64,000 nucleotides of DNA from Heligmosomoides polygyrus polygyrus. Lineage: Eukaryota > Nematoda > Chromadorea > Rhabditida > Heligmosomidae. A program made the position numbers and the translations under genes. Numbering within the stretch: position 1 is the stretch's first letter; the number at the start of each line of letters is the position of its first letter. The DNA lies in assembly GCA_947396885.1 (NCBI GenBank), contig OX377205.1:76666969-76730968 (forward strand). Direction: 5' to 3'. Under the pieces are notes generated by a model, which was given only the letters and a program-made list of their open reading frames with translations, made no database searches and had not been told where the DNA came from. Of the stretch, positions 41,856 through 54,900 are shown piece after piece.

Positions 41856-44800
41856 ATGAAATCGATTAGACCGCTGTTTAAGGCTTGGCGTCGTATGCAA
41901 GATCACCCGTCCACATCCAATTTCCATCCGACGTCACCATCATTGAATTCGTGGGTGAAGAGGCTTAATGAATTGAAGTCGTGTCCATGGTGAGAGCCGT
42001 TTTTTGCCGTTTCGCTATGCACGGCCTCCTTTTCGTTTCTCGACGGACTTATAGAACATAGGCTGGAGATTGTGCTACTCAAGAAGTCTTCGAAATATCC
42101 GTAGTTAACGTTTGAAGCTAATTAGTTTTACGGCGTTTCCCACGATTGGTGGAGACGTTTTATCCGTCAACATTTCTGCGTACCCACTTGCTTCAGAGGT
42201 GAAAGAGACTAAGATGCCACACAGAAGATTCGTAGAAGCACTATTCTTATTGGCAGTTTTCAAATACACCTATAAAGCAGAAAGCCAATTTGGATGGGGA
42301 TTATCCGGTTAAGCTTTTTCTGTACATGTAATTGTGGTGCATAATGGATTGCTCACAGTAGAGGTTGGGTTTTTGGTGATTAAGACAACAGTTTAACGGC
42401 ACTCCAAGAGAACCATCATAGTGAGTGAAACCGTGAAGTGCTCCAAAGGTGACGATTTAATGGGCGTCCGTACTTCCTACTGACGGTGGAGAGCTAAGGT
42501 GCAATGCCATGTGTTTCGAATGTTTCACCCATAGATTCCAACCTCACGAGCTAAGCCACCCTGCCTTCTATTGTGAATTGTCCCAGAGTCATAATTTGTT
42601 CTATTTTGAGGTACTGGGGAGATTTGTCGTGGCGAAATGCGGAGAAACTGTTGATGTTATGCGACGACGGAGCGTTTCTCGTAAGAGATAGTCACAGCGA
42701 CAATCACCTCTTCACTGTCAGCTACAAACATTCTGGTTAGTGGTTTTATCGAAGTAATTCCTTCTCGTATGTCAGAACTCTCCTAGTTTGCGTGTTTTTA
42801 CTTCATGAGTTTGATAGCATGTTCTCCCTTCTCATCTTTTTGACCAAATCAGTTTGTTTGCGTGCGGATGGCTCCACGCTTTGAATTAATATACAAATAA
42901 ATTGGCAGTGACAACTATGGACGGACACGTGGTTAAACACGAAAAAATTGTAGGGTTCCTCTAGCTGCATATCTGAGGGACATACTAGGAAGTCGTTGAA
43001 GTTACAAAGCCAATTTTTAAGCTCCTTGAACGTGCTAGGGGATTGCTATGAGTAAACAGTACTCAGAAGGAGAAAATCCAATTTTTGGGGTTTCATTTCA
43101 TTTCATTTATTGCACAAGTTGTGCGCCTTAAATAAATAAACAACCGTAGACAGAAACAAAAACAGTGCTGCATGTGCATGCTGCAGTCTGAGTGTTTTTC
43201 AAGCCTTTGGTCATAAATATTTAGGAATAGTTTATACGACTTAGGATCGTAGCAAACTCATAGTCAGTAATTGGAGAGAGAGGAAATGAATATAGCGGCA
43301 GCAGTAGGAAAAGAAAAGTAGACAGGAGAAGAGCTTTGCGTGTTAATGCTTCTGTGCCTTTGCCATCACCATTGACCATCAATAAGCTGAAACGATGTAA
43401 GAGAGAGAGGAGAATGTATGAAATGTTGAGAATAAGAAGATAAGACAATGAGTAATGCTACAAGCTGAGAAATTTAATGACGGTTCGAAAAGCACTCATA
43501 TAATTGACAGCAACAATACATAATACTACTCTTAAATATCTTTAATGCAAGTTATCTTTATCTTTATCTGCCGATGTCTTCTTGGAATTTACGAATGTGA
43601 ATGTTGCTGATTAAACAAAGCAGGAAGCGAGATAGTAGATCAGGGCAGAATTTTCCGATGCGAAGTCCATGGGAGAAAGATCCACTGGTTCATTAGAAAA
43701 CAGTATGCTAAAAGCAATTCTCATTGAAATTGAGATCGCCCCGAAAGGCAAGATTCACCAACCTGCGTCTGAAAACTGAGCCCGATTGGGCTTGGAAGGC
43801 TTCAATGGGTAATAAACGGAACCATCTAGAGCACCGATAAAACACAATTGAATTGAACAGCTTGTCTCTGCCAGCACGTTGGATTCTACGGTAAGAGGTG
43901 CAGAGTCTATTTCGCCTAGAACTAACGGGCCGAAAAATCCAGTACTTGCTCGCTGAGAGATTCACCTCGTCCCTGATAATGCGGAAGCAAAAGAACAGGT
44001 CAGATATTATCCTACGGACTTGAAGTGACAGCAGTTTGAAATGCTTCAGACGATTTTCATAGCTAGGGAGAAGAAGGCGATCCGTAGGATTCGAACAACG
44101 GGATCATAAAAGTCTTGTAAAGAGCTTCCGTATTTTCTCGATTTTGAGCACATAGTTTCTTGTTCTGGGGCTCCATAAAGGCAAGCAATATTCCAAGTGA
44201 GGCAATACGTATGACTTGTATAAGCGAACCAGTATTGCAACATCAGAACATTTAACATTCCGAAAAATGAGGAAAAGTGCTGAATATGATTCCCGTACAA
44301 TGAAGTCTATGTGAGATGTGAATTCGAGCGTGGGTTCAAATAGAACTCCCAAGTCCTTAACAGTGCGACAGCCGGATAAAAGTACACCACCAATCTCATG
44401 CTCCACTGGTTCTAAGGTTCCAATATGCATTACCTGGTATTTATTCAAGTTGAGAGGAATTTCCCACTCAGATGCCCATGCAACCATTCTTTCAATGGCA
44501 TTATTCAATGCCTGCCTTACTTCCGCATAGTTATTCGAGGTGTACGATCCGTAAACTTTTATGTCATCAGCATAAGCTTGAACTTTGACGAAAGGCGGTG
44601 TATTAAGTAATAGTGAAAGATCACTAGTACAGATGATAAAAAGTAACGGCGACAAGACTCCCCCTTGAGGGATGCTACTAGTACAACGGTAAACGCTAGA
44701 AAAGCTACTATTTATTCTAACAGTGAAAGTACGATCGCAAAGACAAGATCTTAGCCACTGCAACAGGTTGTCAGAAATACCAGTTTGCTGAAGCTCAGTA

Positions 44801-46026
44801 ACAAGTTTTAAGTGGCAGACTTTATCGAAAGCTTTGGAGAAATCAACAACAGTAAAGATCGATCAAATTTGTCAACGTGGAGGCTCCCGGCACAAAGCTG
44901 TGCTTTTCAGGAGTAATGATGGACTGCTCTTTCAAGAAAGAGAGAATCTTCGCATTCTTCGGGTTACTATGCTGTGCAGAGATTACGTATGCTTATGTGG
45001 GTGGTGGGGAAGTAAATGTGGCTACTCTCCGCTAGCGTCACTCACCCATCATGTTGTTTAGAGAAATGAGCCTTATGAAGTGCATTTCTAGCCGCTTATC
45101 TACTTCTTTTGAAACTTGCGATGCTCTCTTTTTAAAGTGCTTATCCTAGGAAGTTCGCTTGTCATCTGTTTCAGTTTCGGTAACCGCCTTATTTTTACAT
45201 CAACCCTTTTTAGTAGTGTTTAGGATCTTCTTGATAGAGTGCATAAATTTGGGCGACGAATTAATAACTAGAGGTGCGATGTAACTAGTACATCAGGAAA
45301 AAACCACACATTCTACTTCTACGTGATGTTGTGGGAGAACGAGATTGACATTGTTTTCCGTTCTATGTAACTGGTTTTTTGGTTTTCGATCTTGAAAAAT
45401 GGACTTGTCAGCTCAAACTTGAAGTGGCATATGTCCAAACATTGGTTTTTGTTGACTATGCTACATGCTCTCTCCAACTGATGCGAACACAACTCAGATC
45501 GAGTGTTCCATTCTCGTGTGGAGATCAGTGGTCAGTTCGTTCATCTCGGTGGTCCATTGTCACTGGAACGCTCGGAAAGCATAGTGGATCTGTTGAAGCA
45601 TGCTATTCAAGTAAGTTGCCTCTGTACCCCTTGTCTTTCCTGAAATCCGCCGTCAAGTTTAGCTCCTTCATAGTCTATGCACAGAGAAATATAGAGTGTC
45701 TTGAATATTTTTTTCAGATCTCAAACACCCACGAGCGCGACATCCTAATGCATCGACGAGGAGCCGAAGCCGAGGCATCGGGTATTCGCCTGCAGTTCCC
45801 ACTGTCTCGGTTGTCGCTTCTTCCACGGCTGCAGTATCTGTGTCGACTCTCGATCAGGCTGACAGCTCGAAGAGAGCAGCTGGCTACTCTGCCTCTGCCA
45901 CCGAAGCTGCTCGCGTATGTGGCGGACCCGAAATTCCTCATACCGAACATTAGGGAATGTCTCCAGGTGCTTGAGGAGAGGCGGAATAGGTCACTGGTTG
46001 TGAACAGCGATTACGCCGAGATCTGA
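41856..46026 (+). CDS. SOCS-family protein: SH2 domain plus SOCS box, complete
   Basis: Exons 41856-41989, 42611-42735, 45498-45610 and 45718-46026 join in frame into 226 residues. Residues about 45-130 form an SH2 domain starting WYWGDLSWRNAEKLL, with the phosphotyrosine-binding Arg in DDGAFLVRDS and the end RSESIVDLLKHAIQ. The C-terminus is a SOCS box: a BC box for elongin binding, LPRLQYLCRLSIR, and a cullin-box-like LPLPPKLLAYV. Such proteins bind phosphotyrosine ligands and bring them to a Cullin-RING ubiquitin ligase in the cytoplasm. SH2 start and spacing are closest to SOCS6/SOCS7-type proteins, but the N-terminus is short (about 44 residues). It starts about 300 bases after the MED23 stop and may share an operon with it. 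Intron 2 holds a CR1 fragment. I recall an SH2/SOCS gene (F39B2.5) next to sur-2 in C. elegans. Confidence 0.87.
43085..44980 (-). mobile_element. CR1-type LINE, truncated and internally deleted
   Basis: On the minus strand it starts near FLKEQSIITPEKHSFVPG, then jumps over a deletion to VDFSKAFDKVCHLKLV. It continues open for 219 codons (44763-44104), with SSIPQGGVLSPLLF and the catalytic AYADDIKVY (YADD at 44574-44563). The 3' end has a tail of AATGAAATGAAATGA type at about 43085-43105. The deletion and stops make it inactive. It differs from the CR1 at 23264 and lies in intron 2 of the SOCS gene. Confidence 0.82.
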
Positions 46027-48264
46027 GGATTTAATCGGCAAGATTAGAACAGAGTTTGGGAGCGAATCGCTTATGTTCGACGGGAGATGGCGCTATACCG
46101 TCCTTCCCAGTAAGAGCTTACCGCGCTTTGTGTTTTAACGAGCTAACTGATAGAGATCTCTCTAACACACTTTGCCACTGCGGCACTGATTCTGACCTTT
46201 GGGTCTGCTTAACTCAACGAAAATCTCCCTACTATTTGGGTTAGATGATTAGAATGATCACTTCTTTTTCAATCTCTCGTGGACAATCCGCTTAATGCTA
46301 ACGTCTTCCCAGTTCTCCCGAGATCTATGGCACAAACGCTGACGATAAAAGCCTTGTCGTCTTCGGAGCTGAAACAATTTACTTGAAAATGCCGTGGGTG
46401 CTTGTCTTTATTCTGCTACATTCTTACGCTCAGTGAATTCTCCGTCGGGAACCGCTTTTGCGGCTTAGCATTGCCTGTTTTGGTATCCATCTCATCTAAT
46501 ACATTCATTCAGTATCACTCTCGTTTACTAACCACTAACAGTTGTACAACTGAAAAGCCCCAAAAATTTCTGCGGTTCGACCTAGACGGGACGACCAAAT
46601 CTAACACTCAGTCTATTAGATTTCCATGGCTCCTGTTAGAGTTGCGGCTGTCTCCGACGATGGACAGTGGGATGTAGTTCGAGCGCATAGGCAACCACAA
46701 GCGCTGATGGGGTGCAATGAAGGAGAGCCGTTCCTTCAGTGCGCAAAATACAGGCTTGCACTGTTTCTCCCTTTGCATCGCCTGGTTACCCTCTGAGATT
46801 GGTACCTGCCCAAGTGTGCAACCCGGATCGATTCAGAATGTGGACGCCAGGCGGACCAAGCAGGTCTTTCATCCCTCCGGATCTGTGAACTGGTACCGGA
46901 CTGGTCTGGGAAGGATAGAACTCTAATGGTTTCTAACTAGCCAAGCCTTTGATTAGGTTTATTACAAATTCAAATTTTCTTTGCTATGTACCGCAGAAGT
47001 AGAATGCGTGGCGCATTCCGTAATGGAGCTGAGGATCTGTTTGTGTCTATGCAGTTCCATCGTTCTTGCAATGCAATGTTCTTGGACTGCATAGATGGCA
47101 GCCACAGATGACTTTGATGCTCGCACCACGAATCGATTTTTCGGTTCAGTACACTCTCACGTCAACTAAACTTTTCACCTTTTAGGATGCTTCCCTTCCC
47201 TATGGGTTGAAATTGTTGGGGAGCTGCTATTAGGGTGCTATCACAAATCCCGCGAGAGCGAGATCCTTTGCAGCGCCTATTATTCAGAGAAGGCATAGAA
47301 TTGGAAGGAAATAAGCGATTGCACGGAGACGATGCAAGCTGCTGGTATTGGATCCCATGCGCTTGCTGTTTTGTCCCGTTCTTTTGAAGCTTATTTGTTT
47401 CGCTAGAAAGAAATCGAACTTGGTAGAATTGCTAATGCCGCGCAATAATTCTGAAGACCCCACACGAACCACATACAAGCTCCCTTTCCTTGACCCTTAG
47501 AGCAAAAAGGCGTCTAGATTAGAGCCGTAAGAAAAGTCTGTCATTTTTTGCAGGTCTTATTTAAGGAACCGTAATCCGGTTTAGATGGCACGCAGGAGAA
47601 GTTGGCTTGTGAGCTAATATATGAGCTAATATTGGGGCGCGTGTAGCGCAGTTGGAGGAGGCGCCGGCTGTCGCGTGCACCCGATACCAGGTTCCTGGTT
47701 CGGATTTCCCGTCCAGGCCAACCAAGCCTTCCATCCCACCGGGGTCGGTGAATTGGTACCAGACTTGTCTGGGAAGGATAAAGCGCTGACGTGTCCATCG
47801 GCTGGCCACCGCAAGTCATTGTATGGCCAAATACGCATTCAGATCGGCTCCACGACACCCCGTAGAACGGGAATGCGTGGAGCCGAACGTGGAAGAGGGG
47901 AGGCGCTCGCTGGTATCGAATTTGTACAGCCCCATCGTTTATTCCCTTGTGTTTGGTCCTTATAAGTCGTTCGTAGACCGCTGGAGAGAAGGTAGCTATG
48001 ATGCTCTTTAACTAGCGCATTCAATAGTTAACGAAAGGGTGTTTCGTTCCAAAAAATTGGGCATTGATCTTTAGTTTGGAGCGACTACGACGATTCACTG
48101 CTATTCCCATGGCTATGCTGAGCCCATTGTCCGGAAAATTACCTAATTTTCTGGCTTCACGAATCCCCTAGGGTTTAGTGGATGTATAGCCGTGGGCCGG
48201 GATATTGTATGGCCACCGTAACCTGCTGAGCTCTAGATATTACCAAAACACACAGTTCTACAAT
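46027..48264. other. Spacer between the SOCS gene and GTPBP3, part 1
   Basis: No gene is evident. A 5'-truncated family-1 SINE piece is at about 46790-47030 (CATCCCTCCGGATCTGTGAA, TACCGCAGAAGTAGAATGCG). Short frames elsewhere have no protein features. Confidence 0.4.
47635..47930 (+). mobile_element. tRNA-derived SINE (family 1), near full length
   Basis: Begins GGGGCGCGTGTAGCGCAGTT, has GGTTCCTGGTTCGGATTTCC and ends with CACCCCGTAGAACGGGAATG. It is one of the best preserved copies in the window. Confidence 0.82.
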
Positions 48265-48480
48265 ACACGCCGTCCACTTAGTCGAGGTCACTAAAAAATG
48301 CAATACGTTACATCAAGTGGGGTCATCCTATAGAAGTATCTCTTCCTAGCTAACATCCCTGTAGTTCTCAAATTGTTCAATTCTCATTATTCCGTCGCAG
48401 CATCTCGCTAATCGTCTGCTTTTCGGGTATGCTCGTTGTGGTCTCTTCGTCCTATCGCCTTTGACATTGTGGCTTTTTTT
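48265..48480 (+). repeat. Dispersed repeat, inverted partner at 54838-55030
   Basis: Shared segments are GGGGTCATC.TATAG, CTAGCTAACATCCCTGTAGT, TTCAATTCTCATTATTCCGT and CAGACGATTAG/CTAATCGTCTGC. The partner is in the opposite orientation, 6.4 kb away, so the two copies bracket GTPBP3 exon 1 and the transposon nest behind it. Confidence 0.75.
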
Positions 48481-48918
48481 CATAGTTCAGAATCCGTTGT
48501 GATAATAAGCAGCTCTTCTTTGGTGGTGCTCTGATGACTGCGTGTAGTTTCGTTGCTCTTTTTATTAGACTTGCAATACGCTTCCCAAGGTTGTGCCACT
48601 TATGTCATTTTTTTTCTGAAAGAAGACTGATTTGTAAAATTAAAAGTCTGGCATGGTGAAGGTCGATGTGAAGATCTCGAATAAACATTGTGGTGTTTTG
48701 AGGTGTGCATTTCATTGATTGATTGTAACCCTGAACAAATTGTTCCTGACGTAAGTGGTTTTGCGTGGTTCATCCTAATGCGGTTCGTCATATTACTTGA
48801 GAATCTAAGCAGGAAAGGCTGCAAGGACATCGCTGTAGGAGCGACTATCAGTCTCCTGTGTCGGTCAACTAACCATAGAATATTCACAGTCGAAGTCTAC
48901 GAAACTTTCTTTCCAGTG

Positions 48919-51900
48919 ATGACGACGATTTTTGCCCTAAGTTCGGGTGCACTGCCATCGGCGATTGCTGTCTTCCGAATGTCAGGTATGAACGGCGGTA
49001 CAGGGAGCGCTGAGAATGCGTTTACAGCTTCCCTCGAGAATGAAAGTGCCACAAGTCAAAACCAATCGTATGTCACCAGCTCACTTGTACGAAATATTAG
49101 ACTCGAAAGAAAGTTCTGTCTGTTTCCGTCATTACAGGGTGCGTAAAAAGTATTGACGCACCTACTTTTTGTTTCAGCTCCAACTTTCTCTTTCTACTTT
49201 TCAAAGTTTTTATGTGTTGTTTTCGTTGCCTATGTTGTGTTGAAAAAGTATTCTTGTAAAAACTGAAGAAACCTGGTGCCGTCGTGATTACAGTTGTAAT
49301 AAATCTGACCCCGGAGGTTTATTCACTTGTGGATCGCACGGCCTCTCGGGCCCTTACATAACAAAACACCGGAATATTACAACAATTTTAATAACAACAC
49401 AGTAAATGCTCTTGGACTGGCATGAGGGGCCGCGGAGGTGTATACCGCCGGAAAAAGGGGAAAGGCAGGGAGGTGGAAAGGAAGGAAGGAAGGAAGGCCG
49501 GAAGGGAAGCCGGACGGAGGGAAGCCGAACGCCTCAGGGACGGGGAGACGCCGGAGCCAAGACCACGCGGCCGGCGACCCAGACGTTGTTTTGCTGTCGC
49601 CTTTTATACCCAGATCCCCGAGCAGCAAGTGGCGAGGAGTTCGGCTCTGTGCGGCTCCCGGTTATGCTCCCGGTGGAGAACAACGGTGGTGGCTTTATAG
49701 GCGCTACACTACACAGTGATCCTTTCCTGGCTGTTACCAAAGGAAATGAATACTTCCTTAACAAGAGATTTAGGCGGTGTTCGAAACGGTCGGTGAGGGA
49801 AGAGGCCAGCAGCCCAAACGTCAGCCACGGTTCTGTCATAACAGATGATGTCTACAAGATGTTCAAGCACGATAACGTTCAAATCCAAAATTATCAACCT
49901 CTGTCCGATGATAGCAAACAGACAAAGGCGCGCAGGTGTGAACAGCTTCTTAGGCCAGCACCGCTCAAACATGAATCGCTGGACTACTCTTCTTAGGCGA
50001 TTTTGGAGAATAAGGTCTGTGATACTTTCAACAGAAGTTACCAGTCGCAGAAGACTACCCTCTTCAAAGCACGGGACGGAATCCAAGCGAATACTTGCGG
50101 CGTGAGCTCATGAATTTTTCCGTCGTTTTCGCTCCTGTATCACCTGTATCACCTGTCGTCCCGTTGATCATCGACTTGCTCGAGCGGGCGCCAGCAGCGT
50201 CTCCATTCGTCCCTGTCGCGTGCCAGAGTGGTCCAATGGATCCTCCTCGCTCGAGGGACACGAAGAGCGTCATATCGGTCGTTCAGGGCTTTCACGAAGA
50301 AGTCCGACCAACGCGTTGGTGGGCGTCCTGGTGTTCTTTTGACATCCCGCGGAATCCAATCTGTGACGGCTCTCGTCCAGCGGGTGTCTGCGAATCGCAT
50401 TACGTGGCCGGCCCACCTAATTTTCGACGACTTGGCCCATGCGACAGCGTCTCTGATCTTCGAACGTCGGCGAAGCTCGGAACTCCGGAGACCTTCTCTC
50501 ACTTGCGTGAGTCGTGTCACTCCGAGCATCGTCCTCTCGATTCCACGCTGCGCGACGCTGATCGCGTGCTCATCCTGCTTTCGTATAGCCCAGGTCTCTG
50601 AGGCGTATGTTAGGGCAGGAAGAACAGTGGAGTCGAATAGGTGGGCACGGAGTCGGACGTTCTTCGTTTTCTTCACGACTTCTTCGACGCTCTTGAAAGC
50701 TCCCCAAGCCGCTCGTTTCCTTCTGCTCAGCTCTGGTGCTAGGTCGTTGGTCATGTTGACTTCGCGACCCAGATACACATAGCTGGAGCATTCGGAGATG
50801 TTCGTTCCGTTGAGCGAGAATGGGGCATCAGAAACCCATCCGTTCTTCATGAACATCGTCTTCGTAAGATTCAGCTGCAGTCCAACGCTTCCACATACAC
50901 GATCGAAGTCGGCCAGCATTCGTTCCGCCTGACTGATGCTCGGGGTTATGAGCACGATGTCGTCAGCGAAGCGAAGATGGTGCAGTTGCCGGCCGTCGAC
51001 CTTCACTCCCATGTCTTCCCATTCTAGTTCGCGCATGACGTTTTCGAGGGTGGCGCTGAAGAGCTTCGGGGATATGGTATCCCCTTGTCGAACCCCTCTC
51101 TTCACGTCAATGACGACGTCGTTGTAGAATGGTGAGATCTTGGTCGTGAATCCACTGTACAGCTCTCGAAGGACTCTGATGTACTGAGTAGGAACGCCCT
51201 GGGTGAGCAGGGCTTCCATGACCGCTTCAGTCTCGACGGAGTCGAATGCCTTCTTCAGGTCAATGAACGTAAGGCACAGCGGCAGCTTGTACTCTCGCGA
51301 CACTTCGATGAGCTTCGTAATGGTGTGTATGTGGTCGATCGTGCTGAATCCTCTCCGAAATCCTGCTTGTTCGCATGGCTGTCCTTCGTCCAGCGTTCTA
51401 CTAATCCTATTCAGGATGACTCGAGTGAACAGCTTGTAGACTACGGACAACAGGCAGATCGGGCGATAGTTGCCAATGTCGTGCACGTCTCCCTTCTTGT
51501 ACAGCAAAACGGTCTTGCTGGTCTTCCACTGAGATGGAACCTTGCATTCGGACAGGTAGCGTGTGAAGAGCCGCGCCAAGGTGTTGATGACCGCTGGCGG
51601 GAGGTTCTTCAGGTGTTCAGTTCTGATCCTGTCAGAACCGGGTGCTGTACGTTTCTTCACCGACGAGATGGCGTGTCGGATCTCGGAAGGGAGAACAGAG
51701 GGAACGACGTATCCATCCTGCGGAAGATGGCATGGGGGCAGGTGGACGTGGCTATCGAAGAGATCGGAGTAGAAGTCGTGGATGACTTTCTCCATGGTCC
51801 TTCTGGAAGAGGTGGTGGTTCCGTCAGGACGTCGGAGAGCGGTCATCTTGGTCTTGAAGTTGGCGAAGTTCCGGCGGGCATTGCGAATGCTCAGCCCTGC

Positions 51901-54900
51901 CTCTGCTGCTTCAGCCAACACTTCCGCCCTTCTCTCCTTGAGATCTTCCTTTATCGCCGCTCTGCATAGCTTTGCAAGCTCGGACGTCAGTTGGTAGTTG
52001 CCTGACGCTCGTGCTGCTCCACGCTGGCGTATCAGCTCGAGAGTTTCCGGAGACAGGCGTCTCTTGGTGGTCTTCAAGCTCTCGGCTCCCTTAGCACTAT
52101 CGTGGAGATGGTGCACGAAGCGATCGTATTCCTCGTCGACGTTGTCCATGACGGCATCTTCCCAAAGGCCGACAAGAGAGGTGTAGAGATCCCAGTTGAT
52201 GGTCGTTCTGGGATTCCTCTTCTTGAACTTCGCGGCCTTCTCTCCTTGACGCGAAAAGCGGAACCTCGCGCGAAGGAGGCGGTGGTCCGATCCCGTGTAA
52301 AACTTGGGGACAACGGAGACATCGGTCAGGCAATACTTGCGATTGAAGATGATGTGGTCGATCTCGTTGTGGAACTGGCCACCGGGGGATTCCCAGGTCC
52401 ATCGTAGGGAGGGAGGCTTCTGGAACTGCGAGTTTCCATGGATGGTCTTGGTTGACATGATAAACTCAGACAGCCTTTCACCTTGCTCGTTCCACTCCAA
52501 ACCGTGGGTTCCGATGTGAAGTTCTTCCGGCGACCTTCGTGGCCCGATCTTGGCGTTGAAGTCGCCGACGATCACCTTGTAGAAGGTGTGATCTTCCTTA
52601 TAGAACTTCTCCAGCTCCACGTAGAAGGCCTCGACGTCTTCGTCGTCGTAGTCGGATGTTGGGGCATACGCGACGAACACAGTCAAGGCTGGCACGGAGC
52701 CACATCGCTTCAGTCGCAGACGTCCGATTCGGCTAGTCAGAGACTCGTACGAATCGATGTTCATGGCCAAGTGCGTGTTGACGAGGACACCAACGCCGCC
52801 TACTCCCCTGCTGTCGCATGTTCCGAGGAACAGTTCTTCTCCGGAGTCGTAGGCGGCGTGTAGGGGGTGGTGTCTTCTCGTCTCGGTCAGTCCGATGACG
52901 TCGTACTTGATCTTCCTGGCTTGCATCATCAGGTCCTCGACGGATGCTTCGGACGCAAGCGTGCGGGCGTTGTAAGTACAGATCGTCATCCTAGTCCTTC
53001 TCAGTTTGCGCAGCCTGGTTAGGCCCTGAGATTTTAGCAGCCTCTCCGTACTCGTCCTTCCCATCGCTGCAGAAATGGGGGCTCTTTCGGGGTCAGGGGA
53101 ATGAGGCCCTTTAGTGCTGCTGTGTTTGACTGGAATACAACACGGGTAGCTAGTCAGGCTCTGTCGTGCGGGCGGGGTACTCCGGGCAGCTAGCCAGACT
53201 GCCCGAAGGGACGGGGCGAGACTTAAGGCGGCCTCGAATCGCCTTACATGTACTCCCAGTCTACCGAGTGCAAGCTTTTGGCCGAGCCGACACAGTTACA
53301 ATCCGCACAGTCACGGACACATCCACGCACACTGTGCACAAACATGCCGCTCCCACGCACAAGGAACGCATCGACCCGACACAGCAGGAGCAAGGAGTCC
53401 ATCCCCTGCATCCCACCTGCGTCTCTGGGCAGTACACGGTCGCATTTGGTTCGCGTTTAATTCCCCTATCCACCACCCGGGGACGCGCCACGTGGCCCTG
53501 CGACAAGCGGCCCGAGATCCCTCTTAACAAGAGAGCCCGAAGGCTCTCTATCGAGGGAGATCCGTGGTTCGCTCCTGTATTCACAGTAAAGGAGCCACTG
53601 TCAATTACTAGTTATCCTATCGTGTTTGAAAGATCATTCCCATATTTCTCAGGTGAGTATTTTAAAACTTACTGCTCATTGCTATTTCCACAACCGCCAT
53701 TTACTGCGTCAATACATTTTACGCACCCTGTAGTTATATAAAATCCTGTGTTAAATTACGCATTCATACCAATATTGTTTTGTTCTCGTTATAGAATAGA
53801 AACTATTCTTTCCACCATATGTCTTGCTAAAAAATCTCAACGTTCTCGAATTCTTACACATTTTCCTGAAGCATAATACTTCAGTTTTTCTCACGTCTAA
53901 CTTCGTGAGTTATAACCTTGTAAAAAAACAAAGGTGACAACTGCATCTGCAGCAGCTTGAGATAAGGTGCTCTACAAAACAACGCAGATCCTGATTCACC
54001 CGTTGTTTTTTGTAATTTCAGTGTCCAAACGGAAATCCAACATTCGAATGGCAACCGTCGAATATTCGAATAATTGTGCGCTTTTGACCAGCTTTGAATA
54101 TTTGAATGGCTTCGAATTCTCACAAAATTCGAATATTCGTACTCGAATTTATTCGAAAAAAGCGATTCTTCTTAATACTCGAGTTCGAATACCTCAGAAA
54201 GACGTGATTTTTTTGAAGATTGGAATTCGTGTGTTCAAAGAATCACGCTTCTCGAATGCATTCTAATTCGAATATTCAGAAAAACCAATTTTTCCGAATA
54301 TACTCGAATGCGAAGTTTAAAAAAAATTGCGTTTTTCGAATATATGTATTAGAATTTAGTTATTCGAAATTTTTAGCCATTCGAAACTATTGGAATATTC
54401 GAAAAAAAATTCGAGAGCACAACTACATTTAGTGTGGATACTGCGCATGTGGTGCGTATCCTCGCCCGGTCAGCGGGAGGTGCGGGTTCGAGTCCCATCT
54501 GGCGCTAGAGAAAACATCGTAGTAAACAGTTTATTTGAAATTTTAGAAAATCTATTTATTAAGGGCAAATAATGAATTGAATTTTGTTTTAAAGCGGATG
54601 AAGGCAGAAATCATCCAGTGTTTTAAAAGAACAGATCGCACCATGCACTCGACTTGATTGTCGCGGTTTTACTTGACTTATAGTGTAAATGTCAGTTGCC
54701 TGAAGTAGGGTGTGAGGATATGTGTGTATCTTATAACTGTATCATTTGCATTTGTGTTTCTCCAAGCAAACAGAATTTTGACTGCCAATCCAGTAAAAAT
54801 TGCGGCGATCTGCTACGGAAAAAGTCACAATTTCAAAGGCGATAGGACGAAGAGACCATAACGAACATACCCGAAAAGCAGACGATTAGTGCTGCGACGG

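Larger units (their letters stand above)
49135..53730. mobile_element. TA-flanked TIR element (Tc1/mariner-like ends) invaded by an RTE
   Basis: The ends are CAGGGTGCGTAAAA(A/T)GTATTGACGCA and its inverse (about 26 bp, one mismatch). TA flanks both sides (49133-49134 and 53731-53732). Removing the 3.4-kb RTE and one copy of its target duplication leaves about 1.16 kb, a normal mariner length. No transposase is readable in the remaining interior, so it is non-autonomous or replaced inside. It lies in GTPBP3 intron 1. Confidence 0.78.

Noticed and set aside
49406..49996. A 196-codon plus-strand open frame with Gly/Lys/Arg-rich start
   Set aside because: The start is a translated GGAAGG microsatellite and the rest has no recognisable protein features; it lies inside a TIR element.
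50228..52863. Long plus-strand frames opposite the RTE protein
   Set aside because: They are antisense shadows of the 971-codon endonuclease-RT frame.
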